The position numbers and the translations under genes are program-made. A DNA stretch of 64,000 nt from the NCBI RefSeq assembly GCF_025717005.1, contig NZ_JAOVZU010000006.1:202925-266924 (forward strand), in the 5' to 3' direction. Source of the stretch: Actinotalea endophytica (GTDB lineage: Bacteria > Actinomycetota > Actinomycetes > Actinomycetales > Cellulomonadaceae). The notes under the pieces are model-generated. The model did no database searches. It was not told the DNA's origin and saw only the letters and a list, made by a program, of their open reading frames with translations. How positions within the stretch are numbered: the first letter of the stretch is position 1; each line of letters starts with the position of its first letter. Positions 18,266 to 27,536 of the stretch are shown here, one piece after another.

Positions 18266-18748
18266 ATGACCTTCACCGTCGGCGAGACCGTTGTCTACCC
18301 GCATCACGGCGCAGCACTCATCGAAGAGATCAAGTTCCGGACGATCCGAGGCGAGGAGAAGCAGTACCTCAAGCTCAAGGTCGCCCAGGGAGACCTGACG
18401 ATCGAGGTCCCCGCGGAGAACGTGGACCTGGTCGGTGTGCGCGACGTGGTTGGCGCCGAGGGGCTGGAGAAGGTGTTCGACGTGCTGCGCGCGCCGTACA
18501 CCGAGGAGCCGACCAACTGGTCGCGCCGCTACAAGGCCAACCTCGAGAAGCTCGCCTCCGGCGACGTCATCAAGGTCGCCGAGGTCGTCCGGGACCTCTC
18601 GCGCCGGGACGCCGACCGCGGCCTGTCCGCGGGTGAGAAGCGGATGCTCGCCAAGGCACGTCAGATCCTGGTCTCGGAGCTCGCGCTCGCGGAGCACACC
18701 GAGGAGGACAAGGCCGAGGCGATCCTCGACGAGGTCCTCGCCTCCTGA
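18266..18748 (+). CDS. carD: RNA polymerase-binding transcription factor CarD
   Basis: A 160-residue global regulator. The N-terminal Tudor-like RNA polymerase interaction domain ([15 protein letters not shown]) contacts the beta subunit. The C-terminal helical domain ([15 protein letters not shown]) stabilises the upstream edge of the open bubble. The ATG at 18266 is used because the family begins MTFxVGExVVYP; AAAGGGG lies upstream. It is followed by ispD-ispF, the usual actinobacterial order. Confidence 0.97.
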   Translation: MTFTVGETVVYPHHGAALIEEIKFRTIRGEEKQYLKLKVAQGDLTIEVPAENVDLVGVRDVVGAEGLEKVFDVLRAPYTEEPTNWSRRYKANLEKLASGDVIKVAEVVRDLSRRDADRGLSAGEKRMLAKARQILVSELALAEHTEEDKAEAILDEVLAS

Positions 18749-18781
18749 GCAGGCGCCTGACCGGGCGCGGGGCGGGCTGAG

Positions 18782-19519
18782 GTGACCGTCGCAGCGGTGC
18801 TCGTCGCCGCCGGTAGCGGGACTCGTCTCGGCCGCACCCTGCCCAAGGCGCTGGTCACGCTCGCCGGCGAACCGTTGGCCGGGCATGCCGCCCGGGGCCT
18901 CGCGGCCGGCCGGTCGGCGACCGGCGAACGGATCGAGCAGCTCGTGGTCACCGCACCCGCGGGTCACCTCGACGAGGTCCGCGACGCCGTGGCCGGCGCG
19001 CTGGTCGGGCTGGACCTGCCCGTCGTGGTGGTCGCCGGGGGCGCGAGCCGGCAGGCCTCCGTCGCTGCCGCCCTCGCCGCCCTGGACGAGCGCGCCGACG
19101 TGGTGCTCGTGCACGACGCCGCTCGCCCGCTCGTGCCGGGTTCGCTGGTCGGTCGCGTGATCGACGCCGTGCGCGCCGGGCATGCGGCAGTGGTCCCGGG
19201 CCTCGCGGTGACCGACACGATCAAGCGGGTGCCGCAGGGCACGGGGCCCGCGCTGCCGGTGCTCGAGACCGTGCCTCGGGACGAGCTGCGCGCCGTGCAG
19301 ACCCCGCAGGGCTTCGAGCGCGAGCTGCTCGACCGTGCGCACGCCGCCGCGGCCGAGCACGCCCACGACGAGTCGCTCGCCGCGTCCGACGACGCACGGC
19401 TGGTCGAGCTCGCCGGGGAGCAGGTCTGGGTCGTGGCGGGGGACGAGCGTGCCGCGAAGATCACCACGGAGCGTGATCTCGCGGTCGCCGAGCTGCTGCT
19501 CGGGGAGGAGCGAGGATGA
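18782..19519 (+). CDS. ispD: 2-C-methyl-D-erythritol 4-phosphate cytidylyltransferase
   Basis: A 245-residue cytosolic enzyme of the MEP isoprenoid pathway, converting MEP and CTP to CDP-ME. The nucleotide-binding loop [11 protein letters not shown] is at residues 7-17, and [11 protein letters not shown] and VQTPQGF are the conserved substrate-site segments. GTG start at 18782. It overlaps ispF by four bases, so IspD and IspF are made together. Confidence 0.95.
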   Translation: MTVAAVLVAAGSGTRLGRTLPKALVTLAGEPLAGHAARGLAAGRSATGERIEQLVVTAPAGHLDEVRDAVAGALVGLDLPVVVVAGGASRQASVAAALAALDERADVVLVHDAARPLVPGSLVGRVIDAVRAGHAAVVPGLAVTDTIKRVPQGTGPALPVLETVPRDELRAVQTPQGFERELLDRAHAAAAEHAHDESLAASDDARLVELAGEQVWVVAGDERAAKITTERDLAVAELLLGEERG

Positions 19520-20001
19520 CCGGCCTGCCGCGCACCGGGATCGGCGTGGACGTGCACGCGTTCGCGCCCACCGGTTCGGACCGTCCGATGTGGCTCGCGG
19601 GCCTGCTGTGGCCGGGTGAGGTCGGTCTCGCCGGGCACTCCGACGGTGACGTGGCCGCGCACGCCGCGGCGGACGCCCTGCTCTCCGCATCGGGGGTCGG
19701 CGACCTCGGGTCGGTGTTCGGCACCGACCAGCCGCAGTGGGCCGGAGCGTCCGGGGTCGCGCTGCTGGCCGAGGCCTGCGCGCGCGTGCGGGCCGCCGGC
19801 TTCGAGGTCGGCAACGTCGCGGTCCAGGTGATCGGCGTCCGGCCCCGGATCGGCGGACGCCGCGAGGAGGCCGTGGCCGTGCTCACCGAGGCGTGCGGCG
19901 CTCCCGTGTCGCTCAGCGCGACCACGACCGACGGGCTGGGCCTGACCGGCCGGGCCGAAGGCGTCGCCGCGATCGCGACGGCGCTCGTCGTGCCCCGCTG
20001 A
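19516..20001 (+). CDS. ispF: 2-C-methyl-D-erythritol 2,4-cyclodiphosphate synthase
   Basis: A 161-residue trimeric zinc enzyme that cyclises CDP-ME-2-phosphate in the MEP pathway. The metal ligands are visible in GVDVHAF and [17 protein letters not shown], and the C-terminal [14 protein letters not shown] is typical. The start overlaps ispD (ATGA). Confidence 0.96.
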   Translation: MTGLPRTGIGVDVHAFAPTGSDRPMWLAGLLWPGEVGLAGHSDGDVAAHAAADALLSASGVGDLGSVFGTDQPQWAGASGVALLAEACARVRAAGFEVGNVAVQVIGVRPRIGGRREEAVAVLTEACGAPVSLSATTTDGLGLTGRAEGVAAIATALVVPR

Positions 20002-20017
20002 GCCGGTCCGGGCTCAG
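19998..20017. terminator. Hairpin embracing two convergent stop codons
   Basis: CTGAGCC and GGCTCAG surround a six-base loop. Each arm contains a stop codon, of ispF on one strand and of the reductase on the other. Confidence 0.5.
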
Positions 20018-20943
20018 GGCAGCAGGATGATCTTGCCGGTCACGTGGCCGTCGATGCCGGCCCGGTGGGCGCGGGCCGCGTCCGCCAGGTGGTAGGTCGC
20101 ACCGACCCGGACGTCGATCTTCCCGGCCTCCCAGAGGCTGACGAGCTTCTCGCGCGCCGCGAGCCGCACCTCCGTGCCGGGATCGGCGCCCTCGCCGCCG
20201 CCCAACAGCTGGACCCCCAGCCGGGCGCCCAGCTTGTGACCGGCGAGCGTGGCGATCCGGGACTTCCGGCTGACCAGCGTCACGGAGGTCTCCAGCGCCT
20301 CGGCCGTCCCGGCCGCGTCGATCGCCGCAGTCACCGGGCCGAGCGTGCGGACCCGCTCGGTCAGACCGGGGCCGTACGCGACCGGTGTCGCGCCCAGGTC
20401 GGTGAGGTAGGCGTGGTTGGCGGGGCTCGCCGTGCCGATCACCCGTGCGCCCCGGACGTGCGCGAGCTGCACGAGCATCGCGCCGACCCCGCCGCTCGCA
20501 CCGTGCACGAGGACGGTGTCCCCGGCGCCGACCCCCGTGGCCGTGAGCGCGTGCACCGCCGTCACCCCGGCGACCATCAGGCCGGCGGCCTTCTCCCAGC
20601 TCATCGCGGAGGGCTTCGGCACCAGCGAGGTCGCGGGCACCACCAGGCGTTCCGCGTAGGCGCCGCGCGCAGGGTAGGCGATGACCTCGTCGCCGACGTC
20701 CAGACCGGTCACCTCGCGGCCGTGCGCGAGGACGATGCCGGCGGCCTCGGCGCCGAGCCGCATGGGTAACTTGAGCGGATCCGTGCTCCACGCGCCCGAG
20801 TACGCCTTCCAGTCCGCCGGGTTGACCCCGGCGGCGCGCACCTCGATCAGCACGTCGTACGGCCCCACGGTGCCGGACCTGATGTCGGTCACGTGGAGCA
20901 TCTCGGGACCGCCGTACCCCGTCGCCACCACCGTTCGTGCCAT
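20014..20943 (-). CDS. NADP-dependent quinone oxidoreductase-like MDR enzyme
   Basis: A 309-residue medium-chain dehydrogenase/reductase of the zinc-independent quinone oxidoreductase type. It has an N-terminal GroES-like domain ([17 protein letters not shown]) and the cofactor motif [18 protein letters not shown]. The catalytic zinc ligands of alcohol dehydrogenases are absent. The start is the ATG at 20943. It is convergent with ispF and divergent from cysS. The natural substrate is unknown; quinones or enones are usual for the family. Confidence 0.88.
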   Translation of the reverse strand: MARTVVATGYGGPEMLHVTDIRSGTVGPYDVLIEVRAAGVNPADWKAYSGAWSTDPLKLPMRLGAEAAGIVLAHGREVTGLDVGDEVIAYPARGAYAERLVVPATSLVPKPSAMSWEKAAGLMVAGVTAVHALTATGVGAGDTVLVHGASGGVGAMLVQLAHVRGARVIGTASPANHAYLTDLGATPVAYGPGLTERVRTLGPVTAAIDAAGTAEALETSVTLVSRKSRIATLAGHKLGARLGVQLLGGGEGADPGTEVRLAAREKLVSLWEAGKIDVRVGATYHLADAARAHRAGIDGHVTGKIILLP

Positions 20944-21096
20944 ACCTCGATCATTCTCCGCCTGGCCATCCCGGTCCAGGGCTGGGCGGGCAGCGCCGAC
21001 GATCCGGTGAGACGGGCGGTCCGTGGAGTGGGACGGCGGGGTGCCCGGGCCGGACGCGTGGCGGCGGCGGGGCGCCGGGGCCGGTCGTGTCGCCGG

Positions 21097-21102
21097 TACC
21101 CT
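21097..21102 (+). promoter_or_regulatory. -10 box of a leaderless promoter (cysS)
   Basis: TACCCT ends six bases before the GTG start of cysS, with no ribosome-binding site between. Confidence 0.55.
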
Positions 21103-21108
21103 GACGCG

Positions 21109-22512
21109 GTGACCCTGCAGCTGTTCGACACCGCCGCCCGCGAGCTCCGCGAGCTCGCCCCGCTCCACCCCGGCGAGGTCGGCCTCTACGTCTGCGGCGC
21201 CACCGTGCAGGGCGCACCGCACATCGGTCACCTGCGCACGGACGTGGCCTTCGACGTCCTGGTCCGCTGGCTGCGCCGGTCCGGGCTGCGCGTCACGCTG
21301 GTGCGCAACGTCACCGACATCGACGACAAGATCCTCGCCAAGGCGGCCGAGGCCGGCGTGCCGTGGTGGGCGTGGGCGCTGCAGCACGAACGGGAGTTCG
21401 CTGCCGCGCGCGACGCCCTGGGCATCCTCCCGGCCGACTACGAGCCGCGGGCTACCGGCCACGTCACCGACATGGTCGACCTCATGCAGACCCTGGTCGA
21501 CAAGGGCCACGCCTACTCCGAGGGGGACGGCGACGTCTGGTTCGACGTGCGCTCGTGGCCCGAGTACGGGTCCCTGACCAACCAGCGTCCCGAGGAGCTC
21601 TCGGCCTCAGCGGACGAGGAGGGCGGCGCGAAGCGGGACCCGAAGGACTTCGCGCTGTGGAAGCGGGCCAAGCCGGGCGAGCCCGCCGCCGCGGCCTGGC
21701 CCACCCCGTTCGGCACCGGTCGGCCCGGCTGGCACCTGGAGTGCTCGGCGATGGCCCGCCGCTACCTCGGCGACGAGTTCGACATCCACGGCGGCGGCCT
21801 CGACCTGCGCTTCCCGCACCACGAGAACGAGCAGGCCCAGTCGCGGGCAGCGGGGCTCGGCTTCGCGCAGCTGTGGCTGCACACCGCCTGGGTGACCCAG
21901 GGCGGCACCAAGATGAGCAAGTCCCTCGGCAACACGCTGGGTGTGCGGACGCTGCTCGCCCAGACGCCCGCCGTGGTGCTGCGGTACGCGCTGGCCTCGG
22001 TGCACTACCGCTCGATGCTCGAGTGGGGCCCGGAGACGATCGCCGAGGCCGAGGCCACCTGGTCGCGTCTGGCGGGCTTCGTCCGCCGCGCGGGCGAGCA
22101 GGTCCGCTCCGGTGACCCGACGGCCACCGTGCTGCCCGAGGACTTCGTCGCCGCGATGGACGACGACCTCAACGTCTCCGCGGCGCTCGCGGTGGTGCAC
22201 GAGCACGTGCACCGGGGCAACACGGCTCTGGCCGACGGCGACCTCGCGGACGTCGTGGTCGAGCTCACGGTGGTCCGGGCGATGCTGGACGTGCTCGGGC
22301 TCGACCCGGTGGCCTGGGCGGGGTCCGAGGGTGGCGGCCGGGCCGACAAGGCCCTCGAGACGCTCGTGCGCGCCCAGCTCGACGCCCGCGCTGCGGCCCG
22401 GGTGGCGCGGGACTGGTCGACCGCGGACGCGATCCGTGACACGTTGACGGCCGCGGGGATCGTGGTCGAGGACTCACCGGCCGGCGCGCGCTGGTCGCTG
22501 GGGGAGGACTGA
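21109..22512 (+). CDS. cysS: Cysteinyl-tRNA synthetase
   Basis: A 467-residue class I aminoacyl-tRNA synthetase. The zinc and active site begin at [16 protein letters not shown] (HIGH motif), the second signature is TKMSKSLGN, and HHENEQAQS is the conserved zinc-ligand segment. The anticodon-binding helical domain follows. The GTG at 21109 sits six bases after a TANNNT box. MshC, the related mycothiol enzyme, would be the alternative, but the length and RNA-binding C-terminus favour CysS. The stop overlaps the rlmB start. Confidence 0.95.
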   Translation: MTLQLFDTAARELRELAPLHPGEVGLYVCGATVQGAPHIGHLRTDVAFDVLVRWLRRSGLRVTLVRNVTDIDDKILAKAAEAGVPWWAWALQHEREFAAARDALGILPADYEPRATGHVTDMVDLMQTLVDKGHAYSEGDGDVWFDVRSWPEYGSLTNQRPEELSASADEEGGAKRDPKDFALWKRAKPGEPAAAAWPTPFGTGRPGWHLECSAMARRYLGDEFDIHGGGLDLRFPHHENEQAQSRAAGLGFAQLWLHTAWVTQGGTKMSKSLGNTLGVRTLLAQTPAVVLRYALASVHYRSMLEWGPETIAEAEATWSRLAGFVRRAGEQVRSGDPTATVLPEDFVAAMDDDLNVSAALAVVHEHVHRGNTALADGDLADVVVELTVVRAMLDVLGLDPVAWAGSEGGGRADKALETLVRAQLDARAAARVARDWSTADAIRDTLTAAGIVVEDSPAGARWSLGED

Positions 22513-23501
22513 TGGCCGGCAACTCGCAGCGCCGCGGCGCGACCCGCAAGTCGGGGACGAAGAAGACGCCCACCGTCGGCACGGGCGGCAAGGGCCGTCG
22601 CGCGCTCGAGGGCAAGGGCCCCACGCCCAAGGCCGAGGACCGCGAGTACCACCCCGCGCACAAGCGCAAGGTCGCGGCCGAGAAGCGCGCGTCGTCCGGC
22701 GGGCAGCAGCGCGGCCGCACGCAGCGCGAGCTCGGTGCCCGCACCCAACGCGGCGGGACCGAGGTCGTCGCCGGCCGCAACCCGGTGGTCGAGGCGCTGC
22801 GCGCCGGCGTGCCCTGCACCGGGGTGTGGATCGCGCACCAGATCGACGTCGACGACCGGGTCCGCGAGATCCGGCAGACCGCCACCGACCGCGGCCTGCC
22901 GCTGCTCGAGGTGACCCGGACCGAGCTGGACCGGATGACCGAGAAGCTCGCCCACCAGGGCGTCGCGATGCAGGTCCCGCCGTACGAGTACGCCGATCTG
23001 CGCGGCGTGCTGACTCGTGCCGAGCGCAGCGGCAGACCGCCACTGCTCGTCGCGCTCGACGGGGTCACCGACCCGCGCAACCTGGGCGCCGTGCTCCGCT
23101 CGGCAGGGGCGTTCGGCGTGCACGGGCTCGTGGTGCCCGAGCGTCGCGCCGCGGGCGTCACGGCCTCCGCGTGGAAGGTCTCGGCGGGTGCTGCGGCGCG
23201 GGTCCCGGTCGCGCGCGTGACGAACCTGGTGCGTGCCCTCGGCGAGCTGCGCGACGCCGGCTGCTCGATCGTCGGGCTGGACGCCGGCGGCACGATGCCG
23301 ATCGCCGACCTGCAGCTCGCGACCGACCCGGTGGTCCTCGTGGTCGGCTCGGAGGGCAAGGGGTTGGGCCGGCTGGTCCGGCAGACCTGTGACGTGATCT
23401 CCTCGATCCCGATCGCCGGGGAGAGCGAGTCGCTCAACGCCGGCGTCGCGGCCGGGATCGCTCTGTACGAGGTCGCCCGACTGCGCGGAGGGGTGGCCTG
23501 A
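22512..23501 (+). CDS. rlmB: 23S rRNA (guanosine-2'-O-)-methyltransferase RlmB
   Basis: A 329-residue SpoU/TrmH-family SAM-dependent methyltransferase acting on the 23S rRNA. A basic, disordered N-terminal extension of about 80 residues, rich in Lys, Arg and Gly, precedes the substrate-binding domain (VVAGRNPVVEALRAG). The knotted catalytic domain has ALDGVTDPRNLGAVLRSA, VVGSEGKGLGRLV and IPIAGESESLNAGVA. It is translationally coupled to cysS (TGATG). Confidence 0.95.
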   Translation: MAGNSQRRGATRKSGTKKTPTVGTGGKGRRALEGKGPTPKAEDREYHPAHKRKVAAEKRASSGGQQRGRTQRELGARTQRGGTEVVAGRNPVVEALRAGVPCTGVWIAHQIDVDDRVREIRQTATDRGLPLLEVTRTELDRMTEKLAHQGVAMQVPPYEYADLRGVLTRAERSGRPPLLVALDGVTDPRNLGAVLRSAGAFGVHGLVVPERRAAGVTASAWKVSAGAAARVPVARVTNLVRALGELRDAGCSIVGLDAGGTMPIADLQLATDPVVLVVGSEGKGLGRLVRQTCDVISSIPIAGESESLNAGVAAGIALYEVARLRGGVA

Positions 23502-23502
23502 G

Positions 23503-24060
23503 ATGCGGGTCAAGGGACAGATCACGCTCACGCCGCTGCTTGCCTGGCGCCTGCAGCTCGTGGGGTCCAAGCTCACCTGGCTCTGGCTCGTCGTGGTGGC
23601 GATCGCCGCGCTGGTGCTGTTCGGCGACCCGGCGACCGATCTGGGGGTCCGCGTGGTGCGAGCGGTGGGCTACGCCGTCGCGGCGGTCGTCGCGGTCGGC
23701 CTGATCGCGGCGATGTTCGCGTGGCAGACGTGGCGGGGGCAGCTCGGAGCCGTGCAGCACCTCGAGGTGACCGATCGCCGGGTCACGGTGCAGACCGGCG
23801 ACCGCACGACGCACGTGCCGTGGACCGACGTGCTCGACATCCGCCGGGCCCACACCGGCTGGTTCCTCAGCACCGCGAACCGACAGGTACAGCTGGCGCG
23901 CGCGGCGTTCTCGATCGAGGACGCCGCGGCCATCGACGCGTTCCTGGTCGAACGCGCCGCCCGCGTCAAGGAGGAGGCCGCGGCAGCCGATCGCGAGCGT
24001 CGCGCAGCACGGGCGGCGCGGCGGGCGGCCAAGAAGGGCGGCAAGCGCTCCGACGCCTGA
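23503..24060 (+). CDS. PH-domain membrane protein
   Basis: A 185-residue protein with two N-terminal hydrophobic helices (residues 24-43 and 50-72) followed by a bacterial PH-like domain (LEVTDRRVTVQTGDRTTHVPW), and a basic Lys/Arg/Ala-rich tail. It starts directly after the rlmB stop, so it is in that operon. The basic tail may contact RNA or acidic membrane, but this is speculation. The function is unknown. Confidence 0.75.
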   Translation: MRVKGQITLTPLLAWRLQLVGSKLTWLWLVVVAIAALVLFGDPATDLGVRVVRAVGYAVAAVVAVGLIAAMFAWQTWRGQLGAVQHLEVTDRRVTVQTGDRTTHVPWTDVLDIRRAHTGWFLSTANRQVQLARAAFSIEDAAAIDAFLVERAARVKEEAAAADRERRAARAARRAAKKGGKRSDA

Positions 24061-24090
24061 GCCGCAGGCGGCCGTGCCCGGAGCCGGCGC

Positions 24091-25347
24091 TCAGACCTCC
24101 GGCTCGAGCGCGACCCGGGGGAGCGCGGCGGTGTCGACCCCGAGCACCCGCTTCTCGTCCGGGCGCTTGCGCAGCACGTGCTCGACGTAGCTGCGGGCAG
24201 CCTCGTGGATGGGGACGTCGCGCTGCTGCTCGGCGGACAGGAACCAGCGGTGGTCGAGCATCTCGTGGAACATCTGCGCGGGCTCGAGCTTGCCGCGCAG
24301 CTCCTCGGGCACGGCGTGCACCGTGGGTTCGAAGACGTTGTCCAGCCAGTCGCGCGCGGCCCGTTGCTCCGGCTCGGCCTGGCGGTCGGTCGCCGCGCGG
24401 AACTGGTCCAGGTCGTTGAGCAGGCGCCGGGCCTGGTTCTCCTCCACGGAGAGCCCGGTGAGCCGGGCCAGGCGGCGTGCGTGATGCCCGGCCTCGACCA
24501 CCTTGGGCTGGATCGAGACCGTGGTCCCGCCGACGTCGGTCACGATGTCGAGCTCGGCGACGTCGAAGCCCAGCTCGTTGAGCATGTCGACGCGCTCGGC
24601 CACGCGCCAGCGGTCGCCCGCGCCGAACGACTCGATCCCGGTCAGGGCGTCCCACAGCCGGCTGTAGCGGTCGACGAGCCGGTCGCCGATCTCCACGGGG
24701 TCGACGTCCGCCTCGAGCAGGCCACCGGCCTCGAGGTCCATCAGCTCACCGATGATGTTGACCCGCGCGACGTCGAGGTCGTACGCGCGCTGGCCGGGGG
24801 TCAGCGCGTCGTGCAGGTCGCCGGTCTCGGCGTCCACGAGGTAGGCCGCGAAGCTCTCCGCGTCGCGGCGGAACAGCGTGTTGGACAGTGACACGTCGCC
24901 CCAGTAGAAGCCGGTCAGGTGCAGGCGGACCAGGAGCACCGTGAGCGCGTCGACCAGGCGTGCGCTGGTGCCGGGCTGCAGCTGCTGGCTGAACAGCGCG
25001 CGGTACGGCAGCGAGAACTGCAGGTGGCGGGTGATCAGCGCCGCTTCGAGCCGCTCACCCGACGGCGTCGCGCGCCCGGTGATGACCCCGACCGGCTCCA
25101 CGCTCGGCACCCCGAGCCTGCGGAGCGCGCGCAGCAGCTCGTACTCGCGGTGCGCGACGGTCTCGCCGATCTCCTTGACGGCGAGGAAGCGGCCCGAGAG
25201 CCGCACGAAGCGCACCACGTGGCGGGAGATGCCGCGGGGCAGCGCGGCGAGCACGTCGGCGGGCCAGTCCTCGAGCGGGATGCTCCAGGGCAGGTCGAGG
25301 AGCGCCGGGTCCGTGGCGGCAGCGGTGATCTGCAGCCGTTGTGCCAT
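24091..25347 (-). CDS. DUF4032 protein with kinase-like N-terminal part
   Basis: A 418-residue cytosolic protein. The first 200 residues look like a lipopolysaccharide-kinase-type fold: VKEIGETVAHREYELLRAL, a catalytic-loop-like LTGFYWGDVSLSNTLF, and AYLVDAETGDLHD. The C-terminal half is the DUF4032 domain. The ATG at 25347 has GAAGGAG. It is conserved across actinobacteria without a known role. Kinase activity is suggested only by the GDxSLSNxL and DAETG segments. Confidence 0.8.
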   Translation of the reverse strand: MAQRLQITAAATDPALLDLPWSIPLEDWPADVLAALPRGISRHVVRFVRLSGRFLAVKEIGETVAHREYELLRALRRLGVPSVEPVGVITGRATPSGERLEAALITRHLQFSLPYRALFSQQLQPGTSARLVDALTVLLVRLHLTGFYWGDVSLSNTLFRRDAESFAAYLVDAETGDLHDALTPGQRAYDLDVARVNIIGELMDLEAGGLLEADVDPVEIGDRLVDRYSRLWDALTGIESFGAGDRWRVAERVDMLNELGFDVAELDIVTDVGGTTVSIQPKVVEAGHHARRLARLTGLSVEENQARRLLNDLDQFRAATDRQAEPEQRAARDWLDNVFEPTVHAVPEELRGKLEPAQMFHEMLDHRWFLSAEQQRDVPIHEAARSYVEHVLRKRPDEKRVLGVDTAALPRVALEPEV

Positions 25348-25362
25348 GCGGGCTCCTTCACG

Positions 25363-25402
25363 ACGGAGGGCGGGGGCGGCTGTCGCCGACCCCGCCCTCC
25401 GT
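25363..25402 (-). terminator. Hairpin terminator of the ABC ATPase gene
   Basis: ACGGAGGGCGGGG pairs perfectly with CCCCGCCCTCCGT over a 14-base loop, nine bases beyond the stop codon. Confidence 0.75.
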
Positions 25403-25410
25403 GACGTTCG

Positions 25411-26538
25411 TCAGGCTTCGATGCGCTTGCCGGTCGATGGGGCGAACATGTGCTCCTCGCCCTTGCGGATCGTCACCGAGACGGTGTCGCCCTTCATCGG
25501 CACCGACCGGGGGTCGACCCGGACGATCACCTGGTTGTCGCCCGCCCCGGAGTGGATCTCAGCCCCCGGAGCGATCGGGTCGGTGATGGTGCCGTAGACG
25601 AACGCGTCGGAGCCCAGCTCCTCGACGAGGTCCACCTTGACGTGGAACGACTCCGGGTGGTCCTCCTTGGACAGGTCCAGGGACTCCGGACGGAAGCCGA
25701 TCGTGATCTGGCGGTTGTCCTCGGCGGTCAGCTTGTCGAGGGCCGCGCGCGGCATCGGCAGCCGGCCGGCGCCGAGGATGGCGTGGTCGCCGTCGATCCG
25801 GAAGTTGCCGATGTTCATCGCGGGCGAGCCGATGAAGCCGGCCACGAAGACGTTCTGCGGGGTGTCGTACAGGTCACGCGGGGTGCCGACCTGCTGCAGG
25901 ATGCCGTCCTTCAGCACGCAGATCCGGTCACCCATCGTCATGGCCTCGGTCTGGTCGTGGGTGACGTAGACCGTGGTGACGCCGAGCCGGCGCTGCAGCG
26001 AGGCGATCTGGGTGCGGGTCTGCACGCGCAGCTTCGCGTCGAGGTTCGACAGCGGCTCGTCCATCAGGAACACCTGGGGCTGGCGCACGATCGCGCGGCC
26101 CATCGCGACACGCTGGCGCTGGCCGCCGGAGAGCGCCTTCGGCTTGCGGTCGAGGTACTCGGTGAGGTCGAGGATCTTCGCGGCCTCCTCGACACGCTTG
26201 CGGATCTCGGCCTTCGGGGTGCCGGCGATCTTCAGCGCGAAGCCCATGTTGTCCGCGACGGACATGTGCGGGTAGAGCGCGTAGTTCTGGAAGACCATGG
26301 CGATGTCACGGTCCTTCGGCTGGACGTCGGTGACGTCCCGGTCGCCGATCAGGATGCGGCCCGCGTTGACGTCTTCGAGGCCTGCGAGCATCCGCAGCGA
26401 GGTGGACTTCCCGCAGCCCGACGGGCCGACGAGGACGAGGAACTCGCCGTCGGCGATCTCCAGGTCGAGCGCGTCCACCGCGGGACGCTCGGTCCCGGGA
26501 TACACCCGGGTTGCCTTGTCGTAGGTGACAGTAGCCAT
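25411..26538 (-). CDS. ugpC: Sugar ABC transporter ATP-binding protein, UgpC/MsmK type
   Basis: A 375-residue ATPase of the CUT1 sugar-importer family. It has Walker [10 protein letters not shown], signature LSGGQRQRVAMGRA, Walker B FLMDEPLSNLDAKLR and a switch His in YVTHDQTEAM. A C-terminal TOBE/MOP-like regulatory region follows (residues 240-375). No binding protein or permease lies nearby, so it is probably the shared ATPase for several sugar importers, as MsiK is in Streptomyces. The ATG at 26538 has AGGGAACGAC upstream. It is bounded by a strong terminator. Confidence 0.9.
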   Translation of the reverse strand: MATVTYDKATRVYPGTERPAVDALDLEIADGEFLVLVGPSGCGKSTSLRMLAGLEDVNAGRILIGDRDVTDVQPKDRDIAMVFQNYALYPHMSVADNMGFALKIAGTPKAEIRKRVEEAAKILDLTEYLDRKPKALSGGQRQRVAMGRAIVRQPQVFLMDEPLSNLDAKLRVQTRTQIASLQRRLGVTTVYVTHDQTEAMTMGDRICVLKDGILQQVGTPRDLYDTPQNVFVAGFIGSPAMNIGNFRIDGDHAILGAGRLPMPRAALDKLTAEDNRQITIGFRPESLDLSKEDHPESFHVKVDLVEELGSDAFVYGTITDPIAPGAEIHSGAGDNQVIVRVDPRSVPMKGDTVSVTIRKGEEHMFAPSTGKRIEA

Positions 26539-26747
26539 GTCGTTCCCTCCACCGGCAGGTACGTGCCGGACGATCCGAGTAGAGGACGGAGGGCAGGTCA
26601 ACCTCGGTGTTCCGATTCTGGACACTGCAGGTGGCCGGCCCCCGCGCCGGCGTCGACGACGCCACGGCCATCCTGCCATACGCGCCCGGGGTCCTGTAGG
26701 GGCGGTGGCGGACCAGGTCGAGCGGCCGGGCGGTCCGACCCGCACGG
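26539..26747. other. Intergenic region between otsB and the ABC ATPase gene
   Basis: A 209-base gap. It must contain the promoter of the minus-strand ATPase gene and the end of the otsAB transcript. No clear hairpin, operator palindrome or small gene is visible. Confidence 0.5.
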
Positions 26748-27536
26748 TCAGGCGGCCGCGGCGTCCAGGAGGTCGGCGAACCGGTGCAGCGTCTCGGCCA
26801 TCGCGTCGGTGTCCGCGACCCGGTGCTCGGCGATCGACTCGCCGTCGCCCACCCGGATCCCGACGTCGCCCGGGGCGAGCGTCGCGAGCGCGCGCTCGTC
26901 CGTCACGTCGTCGCCGGCGAACAGCACGTGCCGGACCTCGAGCGCGTCGCGCAGCGCGCGCAGCGCGTCGCCCTTGGTGACCGTGAGCACGGAGAGCTCG
27001 ACGATGTCGCGGCCGGTCATCACGTCGACGTCCGGCCGATCGCCGAGACCGCGCGCCAGGCCCGCCAGCCGGTCGGCCGTCGCGGGGTCGACCCCACGGG
27101 TGTGCAGCACGGCCGTGGTGGGCTTGACCTCGACCCGCGCGGTGGTGCCGGCCGCCAGGTCCCGCAGGCCCGCGGCGAGCTCGTCGAGCGTCGCGGCCCG
27201 GGCGTCGTCCAGCACGTGCGGCTCGCGCTCCAGGCGGCGGTGCCACGTGCCCCGCTCCGCGCCATGGCTGCCGACCAGGATCGTGCCGTCCGGCGGCTCG
27301 GCGACCGCAGCGAGATCGCCGAGCCCGCGGCCCGAGACGAGCGCGAGGTGCACCCGCGGGGCGTGCACCAGACGCGCCATCGCCGCAGCGCCCCGCGGCG
27401 TGGGCCTGGACTGCGAGGGCACGTCGACCAAGGGCGCGAGGACGCCGTCGAAGTCCAGCGCGACGAGCACGTCGTCACCGGCGCCGGCGGCCTCGGCCAA
27501 CCGTGCCAGAGCGGCGTCGAGAGCCTCCGGGCTCAT
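26748..27536 (-). CDS. otsB: Trehalose-6-phosphate phosphatase
   Basis: A 262-residue HAD-superfamily phosphatase that converts trehalose 6-phosphate to trehalose. The nucleophile motif is VALDFDGVLAPL (residues 25-36) and the metal-site motif is FAGDDVTDERAL. VSGRGLGDL and a lysine in VTKGDALRAL complete the HAD signature. The start overlaps the otsA stop by four bases (ATGA), so OtsA and OtsB are co-translated. Confidence 0.94.
   Translation of the reverse strand: MSPEALDAALARLAEAAGAGDDVLVALDFDGVLAPLVDVPSQSRPTPRGAAAMARLVHAPRVHLALVSGRGLGDLAAVAEPPDGTILVGSHGAERGTWHRRLEREPHVLDDARAATLDELAAGLRDLAAGTTARVEVKPTTAVLHTRGVDPATADRLAGLARGLGDRPDVDVMTGRDIVELSVLTVTKGDALRALRDALEVRHVLFAGDDVTDERALATLAPGDVGIRVGDGESIAEHRVADTDAMAETLHRFADLLDAAAA

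Noticed and set aside
21109-22512. MshC (cysteine ligase of mycothiol synthesis) instead of CysS
   Set aside because: The length of 467 residues, the anticodon-binding C-terminus and coupling to rlmB fit cysteinyl-tRNA synthetase; MshC is shorter at the C-terminus.
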